DNA from: Saccharothrix sp. S26
Lineage (GTDB): Bacteria > Actinomycetota > Actinomycetes > Mycobacteriales > Pseudonocardiaceae
DNA: 64,000 nt
Reading direction: 5' to 3'
NCBI RefSeq assembly: GCF_021390395.1
Contig: NZ_JAJUWT010000010.1
Span: 248,001 to 312,000 of the forward strand
The notes under the pieces are model-generated. The model worked only from the letters and a program-made list of their open reading frames with translations. It ran no database searches and was not told where the DNA came from. A program made the position numbers and the translations under genes. Numbering within the stretch: position 1 is the stretch's first letter; each line of letters begins with the position of its first letter. Of the stretch, positions 25,382 to 33,307 are shown piece after piece.

Positions 25382-26302
25382 ATGCGCGCACGTTGCCTCT
25401 TGCTGCTGACCGCCGTGCTCACGCTCGTCGTGTCCGGGTGCGCGGCGCCGGCGGACGCCCTCGACCCACCCGCCTCAGGGGTGCGGCCGTCGGCGGACGT
25501 GCTGTCGGGGCTGTCGCGGGACGACACGATCGCCGCCCTGCTGCCGCCCGCCGTGCGCGAGGCGGGCGTGGTGAAGTTCGGGTCGTCCGTGGGCGGGCAG
25601 CCGCCGTCGTCGTACTACGCGGAGGACAACAAGACGGTGCTGGGCCTGGACGCCGACGTGTCCGAGGCGGTGGCGCGGACGTTGGGGCTGCGCATCGAGC
25701 GGGAGGTGGCGAGCTTCGAGACCATCCTGCCGTCGTTGGCGAGCGGGAAGTACGACATCGGCACGGGCAACTTCGGCGTGACCGAGGCGCGGAAGAAGAC
25801 GATCGACTTCGTCACCTACATCAACGACGGCCAGGGGTTCGCGGTCCGCGCCGACGAGGACCGGGTGACGCGGGTCGAGAGCCTGGTGTCGCTGTGCGGG
25901 TTGAAGGTCGGCACGGGCGCGGGCACGACCTTCGAGGCGACGTTGGAGCGGGAGAAGCACGTCTGCGGCACGGCGGGCAAGCCGGACTACGAGGTGCTGA
26001 GCTTCTCCGAGAACGCGGCCATCTTCCTCGGGTTGCAGCAGCGCCACATCGACGTCGTGATGAGCACGATCAACGGCCTGCGTTACGCCGCGGCGAACCA
26101 GCCGAACCTGAAGTTCCTCGGCGAGTTCAAGCGACTGGACGTCGGGTTCGCGCTGCCCAAGGGCTCGGCGCTCGCGCCGGCGCTCCAGGCGGCGGTGAAC
26201 AAGCTCATCGAGGACGGCGCGTACGAGAAGATCCTCGACAAGTGGGGCACCAAGGACTCGGCGATCCCGGAGTCGTTGATCAGCCCGCCGGAGCACGCCT
26301 GA
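25382..26302 (+). CDS. Amino-acid ABC transporter substrate-binding lipoprotein, set 2
   Basis: This is a 306-residue SBP_bac_3 protein. The signal peptide ends in lipobox VSGC with lipidated Cys20. Core strands are SSYYAEDNKTVLGLDADVSEAV, 'GKYDIGTGNFGVTEARKKTIDF' and 'AIFLGLQQRHIDVVMSTINGL'. It starts 4 nt after the acetyltransferase stop, and thus belongs to the Cys-leader-controlled unit. It most likely serves the permease encoded divergently at 22583-23404. It is clearly diverged from the set 1 and set 3 binding proteins, so each set probably has its own ligand. Confidence 0.92.
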   Translation: MRARCLLLLTAVLTLVVSGCAAPADALDPPASGVRPSADVLSGLSRDDTIAALLPPAVREAGVVKFGSSVGGQPPSSYYAEDNKTVLGLDADVSEAVARTLGLRIEREVASFETILPSLASGKYDIGTGNFGVTEARKKTIDFVTYINDGQGFAVRADEDRVTRVESLVSLCGLKVGTGAGTTFEATLEREKHVCGTAGKPDYEVLSFSENAAIFLGLQQRHIDVVMSTINGLRYAAANQPNLKFLGEFKRLDVGFALPKGSALAPALQAAVNKLIEDGAYEKILDKWGTKDSAIPESLISPPEHA

Positions 26303-26316
26303 GGCGTGCGCGGGGT

Positions 26317-26345
26317 GGACCGGGGCGCTTCGACCGCCCCGGTCC
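26317..26345 (+). terminator. Hairpin terminator after the set 2 binding protein
   Basis: A perfect 11-bp stem (GGACCGGGGCG / CGCCCCGGTCC) with a 7-nt loop lies 15 nt after the stop. No U-tract follows, as is common in GC-rich actinobacteria, so it may act as an I-shaped terminator or a 3'-end stabiliser. Confidence 0.6.
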
Positions 26346-26494
26346 GCCCTGCGGCCTCCCGAAGCCTCTTGCCCGCCTCCCGAGCACGCGGACGGCAATG
26401 ATCACCTGATCCACCCCTTGCGTTGGCTGCGGCTTCACCCCAGGGTTCAGCGCGGCCCGTTGGCTCCGACGGGCAACCCTGACGGAGGTGGAGC

Positions 26495-27427
26495 ATGTTC
26501 CCCGCACGCAAGATCGCCGCGTCCCTGGCCGCGGCGGCGACGTTCTCGGTGTTCCTCACCACGCCCGCGCACGCCGCCACCGACGCCGAGCTGGCGTTCC
26601 ACTGGGCGCCGGTGCACTACCAGGACACCGACTCGTCCGACTACGACGCCGACTTCTTGTCCACTGTGGACTTCGATGGTGACTGGAACACCCTGGACAA
26701 CTGGGAGGCGCAGGACGATTCGGTGGCCCGCCTGACCGGTGCGGCGTACTACTCGGTGGTGGAGACCTCGACGCACTGGTTCCTGGTCTACAGCTTCTAC
26801 CACCCGCGTGACTGGGAGGACTTCGCCGACCCGTTCGGGCAGTTCACCCACGAGAACGACATGGAGGGCCTGCTGGCGACCGTGCGCAAGGACGGTTCCG
26901 CGTTCGGGCGGTTGGAGGCCGTGATCACGGTGGCGCACAGCGACTTCTACTCGTACGTGCCGGCCGGGAGCACGTTCACGTCGGGCCGGGAGAGCGTGGA
27001 CGGCACGTTGCGGCTGGACGGCACGCGGCCGACCACGCGCCAGGAGGCCAAGGGGCACGGGCTGTACGCGTGGAACGGCGCGGAGTTCCCGGGCGGTGAC
27101 GGCGTGGTGTACGTGCCGAGCGCCACGGGTGAGGTGCCGTCGGGCGGCAACGACCGTTCCGTGGGCTACCGACTGGTGGACACCTTCGCCGCCGGCGGGT
27201 TGTGGGCGCAGCGCGACAGCTCGGCGACGTTCGCGAGCTGGGGCACGTTCCGCGGTGACAACGGCAAGGACAACGCCGCCAACAGCGCGTGGGGCTGGGA
27301 CGACGGCAACGACGGCAACGACGTCCCGCGCGGCCTGCTCGCCACCGACCCGGCCTACGTCGTCTCCGTCTACTTCGCCAACCGCGGCTCGTTCAGCCTG
27401 ACCTACACCCGCAACCCCTACCTCTGA
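26495..27427 (+). CDS. Secreted hypothetical protein
   Basis: This is a 310-residue protein with a Sec signal peptide (MFPARKIAASLAAAATFSVF, cleavage after AHA at about residue 27). The mature part is acidic and aromatic-rich: ELAFHWAPVHYQDTDSSDYD, 'THWFLVYSFYHPRDWED', 'FGQFTHENDMEGLLATV', 'VISVYFANRG'-like end. Repeated Asp-rich loops suggest calcium binding. The HWAPVHYQ start recalls secreted proteins of Vps62/DUF946 type, but this is weak. GACGGAGGTGGAGC is the ribosome site. No catalytic motif was recognised; it stands alone between importer genes and a repeat element. Confidence 0.82.
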   Translation: MFPARKIAASLAAAATFSVFLTTPAHAATDAELAFHWAPVHYQDTDSSDYDADFLSTVDFDGDWNTLDNWEAQDDSVARLTGAAYYSVVETSTHWFLVYSFYHPRDWEDFADPFGQFTHENDMEGLLATVRKDGSAFGRLEAVITVAHSDFYSYVPAGSTFTSGRESVDGTLRLDGTRPTTRQEAKGHGLYAWNGAEFPGGDGVVYVPSATGEVPSGGNDRSVGYRLVDTFAAGGLWAQRDSSATFASWGTFRGDNGKDNAANSAWGWDDGNDGNDVPRGLLATDPAYVVSVYFANRGSFSLTYTRNPYL

Positions 27428-27428
27428 C

Positions 27429-27618
27429 CCGCGAGAGTCCTACCTTCACCCCGCGCGTGTCCTACGTTCGGAACGCGCGTGTCCTACGTTCAGAACACCC
27501 GAATTCAACGCTCAGGACGGCAGGCCGTGTTCTGAGCGTTCAACTCGGGGGTCGCGAACGTAGGACACACGCGTTCTGAACGTAGGACACACGCGTTCTG
27601 AACGTAGGACTCGCGGGG
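27429..27618. repeat. 190-bp palindromic repeat element, copy A
   Basis: Two facing arms each contain CCTACGTTC/GAACGTAGG units spaced 22 bp apart and meet through GAATTCAACGCTCAG and CTGAGCGTTCAACTC around a 16-nt centre. The left arm has one decayed unit (TCCTACCTTC). It fills the whole gap between the secreted protein and the enoyl-CoA hydratase. The transcript would fold into a very long imperfect hairpin. Related elements occur at 35875-36003 and 62005-62120. Confidence 0.85.
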
Positions 27619-27635
27619 TGGATTAGGCTTTGGCG

Positions 27636-28397
27636 ATGACGCTGAGGCTCGACACCGCAGGCCCGGTCGCCACGTTGACCATCGACCGGCCGGCCAAGCG
27701 CAACGCCATGAGCTACGAGATGTGGTCGGCGCTGCCCGGGCTGCTGGCCCAGGTCCAGGACGACGACGAGGTGCGTGTGCTGGTCGTGCGCGGCGGCGAG
27801 CACTTCTCGGCCGGTGCGGACATCAGCGAGTTCTCCACCCTGCGCAAGGGCGCGGCCGGCGCGGCCAGGTACAGCGAGGCGGTCCACAACGGCGAACGCG
27901 CCATCGCCACCCTCGGCAAGCCCACCATCGCCGCCGTCACCGGCTTCTGCATCGGCGGCGGCTGCGAGGTCGCCCTGGCCTGCGACCTGCGGGTCGCCGC
28001 CGCCGACGCCCGGTTCGGCATCACGCCCGCCAAGCTCGGCATCGTCTACAACTTCACGTCCACGAAGCAGTTGGTCGACGCGGTCGGCTCGGCGTGGGCC
28101 AAGCAGATCCTGTTCAGCGGTGAGATCATCGACGCCGCCACGGCCCTGCGCATCGGCCTGGTCAACGAGATCCACCCGGCCGACGCGCTCGACGCCCGGG
28201 TCGAGCACCTGGCGGGCACGATCGCGGCACGCGCGCAGGTCAGCGTCCGGGGCGCGAAGCACATCGTCAACCGCATCACCGACGGCCAGTACGACGAGGA
28301 CGACGCCGTGCGCGCGCTGTACGACGAAGCGGTGCACAGCCCTGAGTACGCCGAAGGCGTCGCGGCCTTCCTGGAGAAGCGCACGCCGAGGTTCTGA
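27636..28397 (+). CDS. Enoyl-CoA hydratase/isomerase family protein
   Basis: This is a 253-residue crotonase-fold protein. The oxyanion-hole segments are SAGADISEF and 'ITPAKLGIVYNFTSTKQLV', with GFCIGGGCEVALACDLRVA as the family helix. The residue in the first catalytic Glu position sits in GGGCEVALA. Members hydrate enoyl-CoA or act as isomerases, dehalogenases or hydrolases on acyl-CoA; substrate unknown. ATG 27636 was chosen over TTG 27630. It directly follows repeat element A, whose right arm lies over its promoter region. Confidence 0.92.
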   Translation: MTLRLDTAGPVATLTIDRPAKRNAMSYEMWSALPGLLAQVQDDDEVRVLVVRGGEHFSAGADISEFSTLRKGAAGAARYSEAVHNGERAIATLGKPTIAAVTGFCIGGGCEVALACDLRVAAADARFGITPAKLGIVYNFTSTKQLVDAVGSAWAKQILFSGEIIDAATALRIGLVNEIHPADALDARVEHLAGTIAARAQVSVRGAKHIVNRITDGQYDEDDAVRALYDEAVHSPEYAEGVAAFLEKRTPRF

Positions 28398-28425
28398 ACC
28401 GGTGGCACGCGGGTACCTCGACCCC

Positions 28426-28593
28426 ATGACCGAACACCCGCTCGAAGGCGACCCGAACGACCCGGACCAGCACATCAACCCCGACCCGCCGCACTCGCCG
28501 GGCACGCCCGAGCCGCCCGACCTCGACGTGGACCCGGAGCAGTTCCTCGACGAGGACGAGCGGCGCGGGAAGGAGGACGAGCCCCCGTCCTAG
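28426..28593 (+). CDS. Small acidic Pro/Asp-rich protein
   Basis: This is a 55-residue, very acidic protein (TEHPLEGDPNDPDQHINPD ... DVDPEQFLDEDERRGKEDE) likely to be disordered. It follows the hydratase by 28 nt. It may be a real small gene because codon use has normal third-position GC; the function is unknown. Confidence 0.55.
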   Translation: MTEHPLEGDPNDPDQHINPDPPHSPGTPEPPDLDVDPEQFLDEDERRGKEDEPPS

Positions 28594-28623
28594 ACCCGGA
28601 GGACCCGCAGGGCCCGGGGCGCG

Positions 28624-28908
28624 TCAGTCGTACTTGTTCGTGTCACCGGGCCACTCGCCGGTGAGCTTGTCGTAGCCGGCCGCGCCACCCCGGTCGATCG
28701 CGGCCTTCACCAGGCCGAAGATCGCACCCTGGATGGACGCGGCCAGGAGCACCTCGCCCCAGCCCCGGTCCTTCTGGGTCGGGGTCGGCGCCTCCTTCGT
28801 GCCGGTGATGACCTTCCACACCTGGCCGAACACCGCGCTGGCGGCCAGACCGCCGAGCACGCCGAACAGCATGCCCAGCGGCCGGTACAGGAGCTTGTTG
28901 ACGTTCAC
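28624..28908 (-). CDS. DUF4235 membrane protein
   Basis: This is a 94-residue protein with the DUF4235 pattern: VNVNKLLYRPLGMLFGVLGGLAA as first membrane helix, then FGQVWKVITG, then LLAASIQGAIFGLVKAAID as second helix. GTG 28908 overlaps the stop of DUF3618 and follows GAGGGGCCG. DUF4235, DUF3618 and DUF1469 genes are commonly found together in actinobacteria, in envelope or stress-linked units. Function unknown. Confidence 0.88.
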   Translation of the reverse strand: MNVNKLLYRPLGMLFGVLGGLAASAVFGQVWKVITGTKEAPTPTQKDRGWGEVLLAASIQGAIFGLVKAAIDRGGAAGYDKLTGEWPGDTNKYD

Positions 28909-29546
28909 CGGCCCCTCCGCAGGAGCTTCCACAGCACCAGCACGACCGCCGCGACACCGGCCGCGACCGCCGCCGGGTGCCTGCGGGCCTGCTGCACGCC
29001 CTGCTCGACGCGCTGCTGCACGGGCGGCGGCAGCGACTCGACCGCCTGCGCGGCCTTCGTGCCGACCTGCTCGGCGACCACGCCCGCCTTCTGGCTCACC
29101 TGCTCGGCCACCTCACCGGCCTTCGAGCCGACCTGGCCCGCGACCTCGCCGGCCTTCTGGCTGACCTGCTCGGCCACCTCGCCCGCCTTCTGCCCGACCT
29201 GGCTCGCCACGGCACCGGCCTTCTCGCCGATCACGGCGGCCTTCTCGCCGATCGCCGCACCGGCCGCGTTCGCCGCCGCGCCCGCCTTGCCGGCCTGCTC
29301 GCCCGCCTTGTCGGCGACCTCGCCTGCCTTGGCGGTGGTCTTGCCCGCGGCGGCCGCCACCGCCGCGTTGGCCCGCGTAGCGGTCTCCTTCACCTGTTTC
29401 ACTCCTTCGTGCGCCTTGTCCTTCACCCGTCCGGACACGTCGGTCTTGTGCACCAGCGCTTCCACGGTGTCCCCGAGCTCCCGCCGGGTCTGCTCGACAT
29501 CGGCGCGCAGCTCGTCCGGGTCCGTGGGGACGTCCTTGCCGCTCAT
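28905..29546 (-). CDS. DUF3618 protein with 11-residue helical repeats
   Basis: This is a 213-residue protein. The first ~50 residues are the DUF3618 domain (DPDELRADVEQTRRELGDTVEALVHKTDV). A long stretch, about residues 65-165, is built of 11-residue units such as KAGEVAEQVSQ, an apolipoprotein/LEA-like amphipathic helix that would lie on a membrane surface. One transmembrane helix near the C-terminus (VAAGVAAVVLVLWKLL) anchors it. It is coupled to DUF4235 downstream (GTGA) and overlaps the holin-like gene start region upstream. Likely an envelope-associated stress protein; precise role unknown. Confidence 0.9.
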   Translation of the reverse strand: MSGKDVPTDPDELRADVEQTRRELGDTVEALVHKTDVSGRVKDKAHEGVKQVKETATRANAAVAAAAGKTTAKAGEVADKAGEQAGKAGAAANAAGAAIGEKAAVIGEKAGAVASQVGQKAGEVAEQVSQKAGEVAGQVGSKAGEVAEQVSQKAGVVAEQVGTKAAQAVESLPPPVQQRVEQGVQQARRHPAAVAAGVAAVVLVLWKLLRRGR

Positions 29547-30007
29547 CGGTGTGCCCTCTCGCTCACGGTGGCGATGTCCTGCTTGACACCCGCTATGGCT
29601 TCCTCCGGCACCGGCGGGGTGCCGCGCTCCAACTGCTTGCGGCCGATCAGCGCGAGCACGCCCGCGACGACGAGCACGGCCGCCGCGACGACGAACGCCG
29701 CGAGCCACGCCGGCATGACGGTGGCCAGCAGCAGCACCAGGCCCGCGAGCACCGCCATCACGCCGAACCAGGCCAGCACGCCCGCGCCGCCGAGCAGCCC
29801 GGCCCCCGTGCCGACGCGCTTGCCCTTCGTGCGCATCTCGGCCACGGCCAGCCGGATCTCGTCCCGGGCCAGCCTGCTCACCTGCTCGGACAGCCGGTGC
29901 ACCAGCTCGGCGGTGGACGGTTCCCGCTCGGGGGTGCGATCCGTGACGCGGCCCGTGACCCGATCGGTGACGCGGTCAGCCGCACGGGTGTCGGCGACGT
30001 GACTCAT
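29543..30007 (-). CDS. Phage-holin-family/DUF1469 membrane protein
   Basis: This is a 154-residue protein of the putative actinobacterial holin-X (DUF1469, PF07332) family. After an Arg/Asp-rich start comes the amphipathic helix 'LVHRLSEQVSRLARDEIRLAVAEM', then two membrane helices (GVLAWFGVMAVLAGLVLLLATVM and FVVAAAVLVVAGVLALIG) with the TGAGLLGGAG turn. There is no lysin or phage gene near, so this is a cellular membrane protein, not a lysis gene. It is first in a three-gene unit with DUF3618 and DUF4235. Confidence 0.9.
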   Translation of the reverse strand: MSHVADTRAADRVTDRVTGRVTDRTPEREPSTAELVHRLSEQVSRLARDEIRLAVAEMRTKGKRVGTGAGLLGGAGVLAWFGVMAVLAGLVLLLATVMPAWLAAFVVAAAVLVVAGVLALIGRKQLERGTPPVPEEAIAGVKQDIATVSERAHR

Positions 30008-30037
30008 GGCCGTCTCCTCTCTCCACTCGCCCTCCGA

Positions 30038-30063
30038 CTACCCGAAAACGCGCGGGTGTACGC
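30038..30063 (-). promoter_or_regulatory. Possible SigB-like promoter for the DUF1469 unit
   Basis: Read on the minus strand, GCGT, 16 nt, GGGTAG lies just before the DUF1469 start, loosely fitting the actinobacterial general-stress promoter pattern GNNT-N14-16-GGGTAY. The fit is partial, and the site sits between divergent genes. Confidence 0.3.
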
Positions 30064-30090
30064 ACGGTATTCGGGGGAAACCCGTCGCCC

Positions 30091-31017
30091 ATGGCGCACG
30101 CACCGGAGGCCCCGACCCAACTGCCCAAGCGCTCGTGGTGGGGCGTGCTCAAGCGGACGGTCAAGGAGTTCAACGACGACAACCTGACCGACTGGGCGGC
30201 AGCCCTCACCTACTACGCGGTGCTCTCGCTGTTCCCCGGCCTGCTGCTGCTGACCGCGCTGCTGGGGCTGCTCGGCCCGGACGCCACCAAGTCCATTGTG
30301 GACAGCCTGGACGCGCTGGGTCCGGGCGAGGCGAAGGACACGATCGCGGGCGCGCTGGAGAACCTGCAGAAGTCGCAGGCCAGCGGCCTGCTGGCGATCG
30401 TGGGCCTGGTGACGGCGCTGTGGTCGGCCTCGGGGTACGTGGGCGCGTTCATGCGCGCGTCGAACTCGATCTACGACGTCGAGGAGGGCAGGCCGTTCTG
30501 GAAGGTCATCCCGCTGCGGCTGGGCCTGACCATCGGCGTGGTGGTGCTGCTGGCGCTCACCGCGCTGGGCGTGACGCTGACCGGCGGCGTGGCCGAGTGG
30601 CTGGGCGAGGTGCTGGGGCTGGGCTCGACCTTCGTCACGGTCTGGGACATCGCGAAGTGGCCCGTGCTGTTCCTGCTCGCGAGCCTCGCGATCGGCCTGC
30701 TGTTCTGGGCCTCGCCGAACGTGCGGCAGCCCAGCTTCCTGTGGATCACGCCGGGCGGCCTGCTGACCGTGGTGGTCTGGGTGGCCGCGTCGCTGGGCTT
30801 CGCGTTCTACGTGTCGAACTTCGGGTCGTACAACAAGACCTACGGCTCACTGGCGGGCGTGATCGTGTTCCTGGTGTGGCTGTGGATCTCGAACCTGGCC
30901 CTGCTGCTCGGGGCCGAGCTGGACGCGGAGCTGGAGCGGGGCAGGCGGATGGAACAAGGGCAGCCCGAGGAGCGGGACCCGGTGGCCCCGCCCCGCGACA
31001 CGACTGCGATGGACTGA
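30091..31017 (+). CDS. YihY/BrkB-family inner-membrane protein
   Basis: This is a 308-residue membrane protein of the YihY (formerly BrkB, virulence factor) family. Diagnostic stretches are 'NLTDWAAALTYYAVLSLFPGLLLLTALLGL', 'ALWSASGYVGAFMRASNSIYDVEEGRPFW', and 'YGSLAGVIVFLVWLWISNLALLLGAELDAELE'. Six transmembrane segments are expected. The function of the family is not settled; it is not an RNase despite older names. It is divergent from the DUF1469/DUF3618/DUF4235 unit, with which it commonly occurs. Confidence 0.93.
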   Translation: MAHAPEAPTQLPKRSWWGVLKRTVKEFNDDNLTDWAAALTYYAVLSLFPGLLLLTALLGLLGPDATKSIVDSLDALGPGEAKDTIAGALENLQKSQASGLLAIVGLVTALWSASGYVGAFMRASNSIYDVEEGRPFWKVIPLRLGLTIGVVVLLALTALGVTLTGGVAEWLGEVLGLGSTFVTVWDIAKWPVLFLLASLAIGLLFWASPNVRQPSFLWITPGGLLTVVVWVAASLGFAFYVSNFGSYNKTYGSLAGVIVFLVWLWISNLALLLGAELDAELERGRRMEQGQPEERDPVAPPRDTTAMD

Positions 31018-31057
31018 CGCTGCGATGGACTGATGCCGCGCCGGCCTGGCCGCCCGG

Positions 31058-31429
31058 TCAGGCCTGCTGCTGCTGCTGCTCCGCCACCTGCTTGCGCACG
31101 TCGTCCATGTCGACCTTGCGGGCCTGGTCGATGAGGTCCTCCAGCGCCGCCTCCGGCAGCGCGCCCGGCTGCGCGTAGAGCACCACGCCGTCGCGCACGA
31201 TCATCAGGGTCGGGATCGACCTGATCTGGAACGCGGCGGCGAGCTGCTGCTGCGCCTCGGTGTCGACCTTGCCGAACACGATGTCGGTGTGCTTCTCGGC
31301 GGACTTCTCGTAGGTCGGGGCGAACTGGCGGCAAGGGCCGCACCAGTCCGCCCAGAAGTCGACCAGGACCATCTCGGAGCCGCCGACAACCTCGTCGAAG
31401 TTCTCCGCGGTCAGCTCCACGGTGGCCAT
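31058..31429 (-). CDS. trxA: Thioredoxin
   Basis: This is a 123-residue classical thioredoxin. The active site is WCGPC with Cys30 and Cys33, and the cis-Pro is in IRSIPTLMI. It reduces disulfides in the cytoplasm. The C-terminus carries a short QQQQQ tail beyond the family core. The ATG follows GAGGAGGACCT. It lies divergent from the third importer set, with a 140-nt gap that contains an inverted repeat. Confidence 0.95.
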   Translation of the reverse strand: MATVELTAENFDEVVGGSEMVLVDFWADWCGPCRQFAPTYEKSAEKHTDIVFGKVDTEAQQQLAAAFQIRSIPTLMIVRDGVVLYAQPGALPEAALEDLIDQARKVDMDDVRKQVAEQQQQQA

Positions 31430-31492
31430 AGGTCCTCCTCGCTGTGGACATGGGGTCGCCCCCTTGTACCCGGACCAACGACGTCCACACGC

Positions 31493-31518
31493 CCACAATT
31501 CCCTTCAACGAATTGTGG
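31493..31518. promoter_or_regulatory. Inverted repeat between thioredoxin and importer set 3
   Basis: CCACAATT and AATTGTGG face each other across 10 nt. It is AT-rich in a region of more than 70% GC, so it stands out. It lies 55-80 bp before the binding-protein start and is followed by CAACAAGGAGTTG, another small palindrome. This is a likely operator; the fused PLP-enzyme/YheO regulator at the end of the set is a candidate ligand, an inference. Confidence 0.5.
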
Positions 31519-31572
31519 ACACCTTCAACAAGGAGTTGTAGTTTCGCCTCACTCGAACGCAGGAGGTGTGCC

Positions 31573-32475
31573 GTGCGCGGGACCGCAGCCCTCGCCCTGT
31601 CCCTGTTCGCGCTGGTGGCGTGCGGTGCGCCGGTCGAGGACCCACCGGCCGGGCCCGCCGACGACCTGCCGTCGACCTCGGCGATCGTGGAGGCGGTCAC
31701 CGAGGACGAGGCGCTGGCCGCGACCCTGCCGGCCGCCATCGCCCAGGCGGGTCGGCTGCGCGTCGGCTCGAACATCCAGAACCCGCCGAACAACTTCTAC
31801 GCCGCCGACGGCAGGACCCCGGTCGGTTCGGAGGTCGACCTGGTCAAGGCACTGGGCGCGAAGCTCGGGCTGACCGTCGAGCACCAGGACATGGCGTTCG
31901 GCTCGCTCATCACCAGCCTTCAGGCCGGCCGGATCGACGTGACCATGGCCGCGATGAACGACACGCCGGAGCGGCGGCAGGCGATCGACTTCGTCGACTA
32001 CTTCACCTCCGGCATCACGATCACGGTCCAGAAGGGCAACCCGGCGGGCATCAAGAGCCCGGACGACCTGTGCGGCAAGTCCGTCGCGGTCAACCTCGGC
32101 TCCAGCCAGGAGACCTACGCCAAGCAGTTCCAGTGCCTGTCCGGCGACCCGATCGCGGTCACCGCCACCGACAGCGACACGCAGAACCAGAACCAGCTGC
32201 GCACCGGCCGGGTCGCCGCCATCCTCAACGACCTGCCGACCGCCGTCTACGTGGCCAAGACCGCGGGTGACGGCGAGTTCTTCGAGGTCGTCGACCTGGC
32301 CCCGATCAACGGCGGTCCGTACGGCATCGGCGTCGACAAGAACACCCCGGAGCTGACCACGGCGTTGCGGAAGGCACTTCAAGCGCTCATCGACGACGGC
32401 ACCTACGGCAAGATCCTCGAAGCCTGGGACGTCGAGCAGGGCGCGGTCACGAAGGCGACCGTCAATGGCGAGTGA
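31573..32475 (+). CDS. Amino-acid ABC transporter substrate-binding lipoprotein, set 3
   Basis: This is a 300-residue SBP_bac_3 protein. AGGAGG lies 6 nt before GTG 31573. The signal peptide has lipobox LVAC, lipidated Cys17. Mature strands are RVGSNIQNPPNNFYAADGR, 'GRIDVTMAAMNDTPERRQAIDFVDYF' and NGGPYGIGVDKNTPELTTAL. It is first of a set with permease, ATPase and a fused regulator-like protein. The 3' end overlaps the permease start by 11 nt. Confidence 0.93.
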   Translation: MRGTAALALSLFALVACGAPVEDPPAGPADDLPSTSAIVEAVTEDEALAATLPAAIAQAGRLRVGSNIQNPPNNFYAADGRTPVGSEVDLVKALGAKLGLTVEHQDMAFGSLITSLQAGRIDVTMAAMNDTPERRQAIDFVDYFTSGITITVQKGNPAGIKSPDDLCGKSVAVNLGSSQETYAKQFQCLSGDPIAVTATDSDTQNQNQLRTGRVAAILNDLPTAVYVAKTAGDGEFFEVVDLAPINGGPYGIGVDKNTPELTTALRKALQALIDDGTYGKILEAWDVEQGAVTKATVNGE

Positions 32476-33307
32476 GGACCGCGGGTCGCCGGACGCCCAC
32501 GACGACTTGGTGGTCGTGCCCCTGCGGCACCGGGGGCGGTGGGTCGGCGGCGCGGTCATCCTGGCGGTGGTCGGTGCGCTGGGCTGGTCGCTGGCCGGGG
32601 CGAAGATCGACTACGCGGCCGTGCCCGGGTTCTTCACCCACGACGTCATGCTGCGCGGCCTGGTCAACACGGTCGTGCTGGCGCTGGCCGCCCAGGCGGG
32701 CGCCATCGTGCTCGGCGTCGTGATCGCACTGCTGCGCCGCTCGGCCAACCCGGTCGCGCGCTGGTTCGCCGCCGGGTACGTGTGGCTGTTCCGCGGCCTG
32801 CCCGTGCTGCTCCAGATCCTGCTGTGGTTCAACCTCGCGCTGGTCTTCGAGAACATCTCCGTGTTCGGGCTGGTCGAGGAGAAGACCAACGTCCTGGTGA
32901 CCGCGTTCGTCGCGGCGCTGCTCGGGCTGGGGCTCAACGAGAGCGCGTACATGGCCGAGATCGTGCGGGCCGGGCTGAACAGCGTCGACCACGGCCAGGT
33001 CGAGGCGGCCAAGGCCATCGGCATGACGCCCGCGACCACGCTGCGCCGCGTGGTGCTGCCGCAGGCCATGCGGGTGATCATCCCGCCGACCGGCAACAAC
33101 TTCATCAACATGCTCAAGGGCACGTCCATGGCTTCGGTCATCGGGTTCCTGGAGCTGGTCCACGCGGCCAACAACATCGCCTCGCGCAACCTCCAGATCA
33201 TGGAGACGCTGCTGGCCGCCGCCGCGTGGTACATGGTCGTGGTCAGCGTGGCGAGCGTCGGGCAGCACTTCCTGGAGCGCCACTACGGCAAGGGGGTGGC
33301 CCGGTGA
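32465..33307 (+). CDS. Amino-acid ABC transporter permease, set 3
   Basis: This is a 280-residue permease with the family loop '[27 protein letters not shown]' and [15 protein letters not shown]. Five to six transmembrane segments are predicted. The ATG lies inside the end of the binding-protein gene, and the stop overlaps the ATPase GTG (GTGA), so the whole set is translationally coupled. Confidence 0.93.
   Translation: MASEDRGSPDAHDDLVVVPLRHRGRWVGGAVILAVVGALGWSLAGAKIDYAAVPGFFTHDVMLRGLVNTVVLALAAQAGAIVLGVVIALLRRSANPVARWFAAGYVWLFRGLPVLLQILLWFNLALVFENISVFGLVEEKTNVLVTAFVAALLGLGLNESAYMAEIVRAGLNSVDHGQVEAAKAIGMTPATTLRRVVLPQAMRVIIPPTGNNFINMLKGTSMASVIGFLELVHAANNIASRNLQIMETLLAAAAWYMVVVSVASVGQHFLERHYGKGVAR

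Noticed and set aside
29543..30007. Holin-family gene as a sign of prophage
   Set aside because: No lysin, capsid, integrase or terminase nearby; the DUF1469 family is mostly cellular.
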